Assembly (NCBI GenBank): GCA_004557315.1
Contig: SFEH01000099.1
Span: 1 to 7,645 of the forward strand
From: Bacteroidales bacterium
GTDB lineage: Bacteria > Bacteroidota > Bacteroidia > Bacteroidales > UBA3663
DNA: 7,645 nucleotides
Reading direction: 5' to 3'
The translations under genes and the position numbers were made by a program. Positions within the stretch are counted from its first letter, which is position 1; every line of letters starts with the position of its first letter. The notes under the pieces are model-generated. The model searched no databases. It was given only the letters and a program-made list of their open reading frames with translations, and was not told the DNA's origin. Of the stretch, positions 4,809 through 7,645 are shown piece by piece.

Positions 4809-7645
4809 TTGCGTTAATATTTACACTATCATTATTTGCAGGGATAGGTCTGCCTCCTTCAGGGATGTTTCTTCGCCGCATGCCCATATCTGCACGTCGC
4901 TCCGCATCCTGCAAAGCCTCAATCTGACGTTTCAATTCCTCTTCCCTTTTCTTGTTGTTTGGTATGAGCAGGTTTCGGAAACGGAAGCCAGAACGTTGCT
5001 GCACATAACCTATGCCTGTCTCTACCACTTCTCCCTCCAGGATATTCTGGTAGTTGGTCTTGCGGAAAAGACGTATATAGCTCGATCCATCTTCCTTTGT
5101 CAGATATTCGAGCGAAGCGTCATTGATCATTGCATCACGCTGTCCTTCATCGGCATTATCGCCCGATGAAATCTTGCCGCCGAGAGTCACTCGCACACGG
5201 TCGTCAAACAGTCGCTGGCTGACCTTCACGCTATAGTCGGTACGAACCGTTCCATCAGAGTCATAGGTGTCAATGCCAAGGTTGATGTCGGTATTCTTGA
5301 ACTTGTTTGACAACAGCGATTCGAGCTCCTTGTTGAGCAATGAGTTGAGTGCGGCATTGGCTGATGCCAATCCCATTGACGAAGCATTGCCTGGTCCCAT
5401 ATAAGTCTGGGCAATGAGCAAGAGCAATGCCTGTTTTGAGCGTTCTTCGGCATTGAGGCTTGCCAACTCGCTCGCTATGCTTCCGTCTTCAGGTGCCGAA
5501 CAGTCGAAGGTGATATCAAGGCGGTTGAGCGTACCTGCGATATTGATGGCAACATCAAAATTCACGACTCGTGCTCCAGCCTGATCGTTGACAGTTGATT
5601 TTACTCGTTCCACCGCTATGAGGTTGATATTTGGATCGGCAACATCGCCATTCCAAGATATCCAGCTGCTTTCGTTGAGCGAGAAATCCTTGGTCATCGG
5701 TATCATAGGTAACTTGTAATACACCTCTCCTCCCGTAATGTCATACAATCCGCTCATGAGCAGGCTTCCGTCCGATGCACAATCGAGTTGCAGCGAACCG
5801 CCTCCGATGAGTGTGACATGGTCTTTCTCGTTGGTCGGCAGATTCACATAGACCTTGGCATTGTTGGCAATATTCATCTTCAGATCAACCTTAATGCCCT
5901 CATCCTTTGCCGACTGCTTCCACGGACGGTCAAGATGGTCTGGCAGGATGCGATCGACTTCACGGAAACGCACGAATTCGACAAGTTCATCGACTTTGCA
6001 AGCACTGCTCAATGGGTCATCCTCAAGATAATAGACAAGATTTGTTCCCTCCAGAGCCGAAACATTACCTCTGATATCGAGATTTGAAACCTTACCTTTG
6101 ACCGTCATATCGACTTTGGCAGGCAAGGTGCCATGGATGTATTGGAGCTTGTTCTTGCGTTTATGGTTGTTGAACACCTGCACCTTATCACCCTTGATGA
6201 TGAGATTGATGTCGGGATCGGCAATCTGTTGTGAGAAATCGACCGAACCTCGTAAGGTGATAGGATTCTTGTTGGCACAAAGGAGCTGATAGTCGCGCAG
6301 TCGGATGCGGTTTCGGCGAATACTGATGGTATCTTCCGGGAATCGGACATCGGCATTGCAGTCGGCATAGTTGACCAGCGCATCGTGCATCTTTATGAAA
6401 CCATTGAAAGCCGATGTCTCGAAATCCTTGCCTTGGATGGCCAGTTCGCCCGAAGTTTCGCCTTTCAGCTGGATATTGTTAGGAAAGAATCCATTGACAA
6501 GTGGCAATGGGAAATCGTAGATGCCTACATTGACATCGACACTATCAGCCATGCTTGCCAGAACATTAAGCTTGACTATCTGATCGATGGTCAGCTTGCC
6601 CGCCATGCGCATATCACCCAAATCGTTGGATGCCAATCCGTTGAAAAGCAGTGTATCTGCCTTGTAGTCACCTATATGGAAACGCGAGACATTGGTTTTG
6701 AGATTGGCGAACATGCTTCTTGGCAAAAGCTCAATGTCAGCATGAGCATTGACCAATCCGCCTGCATCCACGCCGAGCTGAAGGATTCTTGAGATATTGG
6801 CGATGTCGAGATTGCGAATCTCAAGATGCACGTCATTGCCTACCGAGTCTTTCTTGTTGGTCAGGAGATTGACATTAAGGCCTTTCTCGTTATTTAGCTT
6901 TAGATCAGCGTTGATGCCAAGAGCTTCGGATTCGAGATTCTTGAACTGTGAGACCTGAATGAAATTGTCTGGATTAACATTGAATCGTGTGGCATAGATG
7001 AGTGGGTCATCGGTGAACTTCAGTCGCACAGTATCATAACTTAATGCCACAGAAGCATCGACATCGTACATCTTAATATACTTGCCATTCTCGAATTCAA
7101 AACATGCTGTGATACTATCGGTATATACCGAACCTCTGCCATCCATCACGAATGAGTCTTTTGCCTTTGGGGCAGCATAGCTCGAGTGGAATTTGTAGTC
7201 ATAGACATTCTTGTCTCGCTCTGGACGGAACCTTATCTGTACTGTATCTACATGCTGGTCGATGGTATTGAGGCCTAATACACGCAGCTGAAGACTGAAT
7301 ATCGAGTCGTTGCTGATATTGCTCTTAACCTGACTGAACCGGTAGCCAAAAGCCTTTGCTATCGGATAAAACGAATTGTCTCGCTTGATATCAAACTCTG
7401 CATTAAAACCTGGCAATAACTTCTGTAGCGACGGCAGATCGACCGAAGTGGCTTCTATCTGCCTATCCACCTCTTCCATCACTTTATCAATGGATGTCAC
7501 TATCGAAGCAAGTCCTTGGTCAGCGTCAAGGGACAACAAGGCATCGCCACTCTCGAACCTTGCTTCAAGGTGTCGTTTGCTTGACGAGAAACGAAGGTCG
7601 ATCTCGTCGAACGGATGTATCCGCTCACCATCTTCATAAGTAAGG
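4720..7645 (-). CDS. tamB: TamB, translocation and assembly module protein (5' end outside window)
   Basis: 974 residues are visible and the frame is still open at 7645, so the N-terminus, including the expected membrane anchor, lies outside. Bacteroidota TamB proteins are usually about 1,450-1,700 residues, so roughly the last two thirds are seen. The visible part is the long repetitive beta-rich AsmA/TamB-type region, thought to form a groove spanning the periplasm. The conserved TamB C-terminal domain (formerly DUF490) starts near visible residue 590. It shows VYVNLPTNEKDH, GGGSLQLDC, LYDITGGEVYYKLP, DFSLNESSWISWNGDVADPNINL, a NFDVAINIAGTLNRLDITF strand pair, and the SIASELASLNAEERSKQALLLL segment. 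After the domain comes a charged, possibly coiled-coil stretch (KKREEELKRQIEALQDAERR), then a polar tail overlapping tamL. Gene order tamB-tamL and the 89-nt overlap indicate one operon. A TTG at 7537-7539 could be mistaken for the start, but coding sequence continues upstream of it. Confidence 0.95.
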   Translation of the reverse strand, partial: LTYEDGERIHPFDEIDLRFSSSKRHLEARFESGDALLSLDADQGLASIVTSIDKVMEEVDRQIEATSVDLPSLQKLLPGFNAEFDIKRDNSFYPIAKAFGYRFSQVKSNISNDSIFSLQLRVLGLNTIDQHVDTVQIRFRPERDKNVYDYKFHSSYAAPKAKDSFVMDGRGSVYTDSITACFEFENGKYIKMYDVDASVALSYDTVRLKFTDDPLIYATRFNVNPDNFIQVSQFKNLESEALGINADLKLNNEKGLNVNLLTNKKDSVGNDVHLEIRNLDIANISRILQLGVDAGGLVNAHADIELLPRSMFANLKTNVSRFHIGDYKADTLLFNGLASNDLGDMRMAGKLTIDQIVKLNVLASMADSVDVNVGIYDFPLPLVNGFFPNNIQLKGETSGELAIQGKDFETSAFNGFIKMHDALVNYADCNADVRFPEDTISIRRNRIRLRDYQLLCANKNPITLRGSVDFSQQIADPDINLIIKGDKVQVFNNHKRKNKLQYIHGTLPAKVDMTVKGKVSNLDIRGNVSALEGTNLVYYLEDDPLSSACKVDELVEFVRFREVDRILPDHLDRPWKQSAKDEGIKVDLKMNIANNAKVYVNLPTNEKDHVTLIGGGSLQLDCASDGSLLMSGLYDITGGEVYYKLPMIPMTKDFSLNESSWISWNGDVADPNINLIAVERVKSTVNDQAGARVVNFDVAINIAGTLNRLDITFDCSAPEDGSIASELASLNAEERSKQALLLLIAQTYMGPGNASSMGLASANAALNSLLNKELESLLSNKFKNTDINLGIDTYDSDGTVRTDYSVKVSQRLFDDRVRVTLGGKISSGDNADEGQRDAMINDASLEYLTKEDGSSYIRLFRKTNYQNILEGEVVETGIGYVQQRSGFRFRNLLIPNNKKREEELKRQIEALQDAERRADMGMRRRNIPEGGRPIPANNDSVNINANDRIEKKDSITVIANAGDSIAVGSLQHDK

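Noticed and set aside
4666..5169. Plus-strand open frame of 167 codons opposite the tamB-tamL junction
   Set aside because: Composition is typical of an antisense shadow (rich in S, I, C, L, with no domain), and it covers two well-supported genes.
6385..6792. Plus-strand open frame of 135 codons within tamB
   Set aside because: No domain, no promoter and no neighbours on that strand. The opposite frame is continuous TamB coding sequence.
7537..7539. TTG codon as a possible start of TamB
   Set aside because: The frame stays open through the 35 codons above it to the window edge, with TamB-like composition, and the signal or anchor region is missing. The true start is upstream of the window.

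Overview
The window looks like a chromosomal segment from a Bacteroidota (Bacteroidales) bacterium, and the proteins resemble those of Prevotellaceae most. Four things point there. The TamA-type Omp85 protein carries a lipoprotein signal (the TamL form typical of this phylum). No start codon has a clear Shine-Dalgarno sequence, and start regions are A/T-rich. A TAnnTTTG-type -7 promoter element lies ahead of the second operon. The GGGtGRT and NifU-like proteins read like their Bacteroidales forms. The genus is an inference by eye. All genes lie on the minus strand, so transcription runs from high to low coordinates.

Positions 7645 to 2466 hold an envelope-biogenesis pair: tamB, whose 5' end is cut by the window edge, and then tamL. 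The two genes overlap by 89 nt, so the last TamB residues and the TamL lipoprotein signal peptide are encoded in the same DNA. TamB is a long periplasm-spanning beta-rich protein and TamL is its outer-membrane barrel partner. Together they form the translocation and assembly module, which helps outer-membrane proteins insert and is linked to lipid transport between the membranes.

Positions 2465 to 2288 are intergenic. They hold a candidate promoter (GTTG-N20-TATATTTG, minus strand) and a leader of roughly 105-110 nt with inverted repeats. No convincing terminator follows tamL.

Positions 2287 to 296 hold a compact three-gene operon: an IscU/NifU-like Fe-S scaffold protein, a 68-residue two-helix membrane protein, and a GGGtGRT-family protein of unknown function. 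It ends in a strong intrinsic terminator (229-270) whose stem is complete only in the minus-strand RNA. The two larger genes use a narrow, highly-expressed-type codon set, unlike tamB and tamL. The scaffold appears to lack two of the three canonical cluster-ligand positions, and the GGGtGRT protein is rich in cysteine. This operon is the least understood and most interesting part of the window.

Positions 1 to 228 hold no supportable gene. They contain only a short palindrome and a weak plus-strand promoter-like match.
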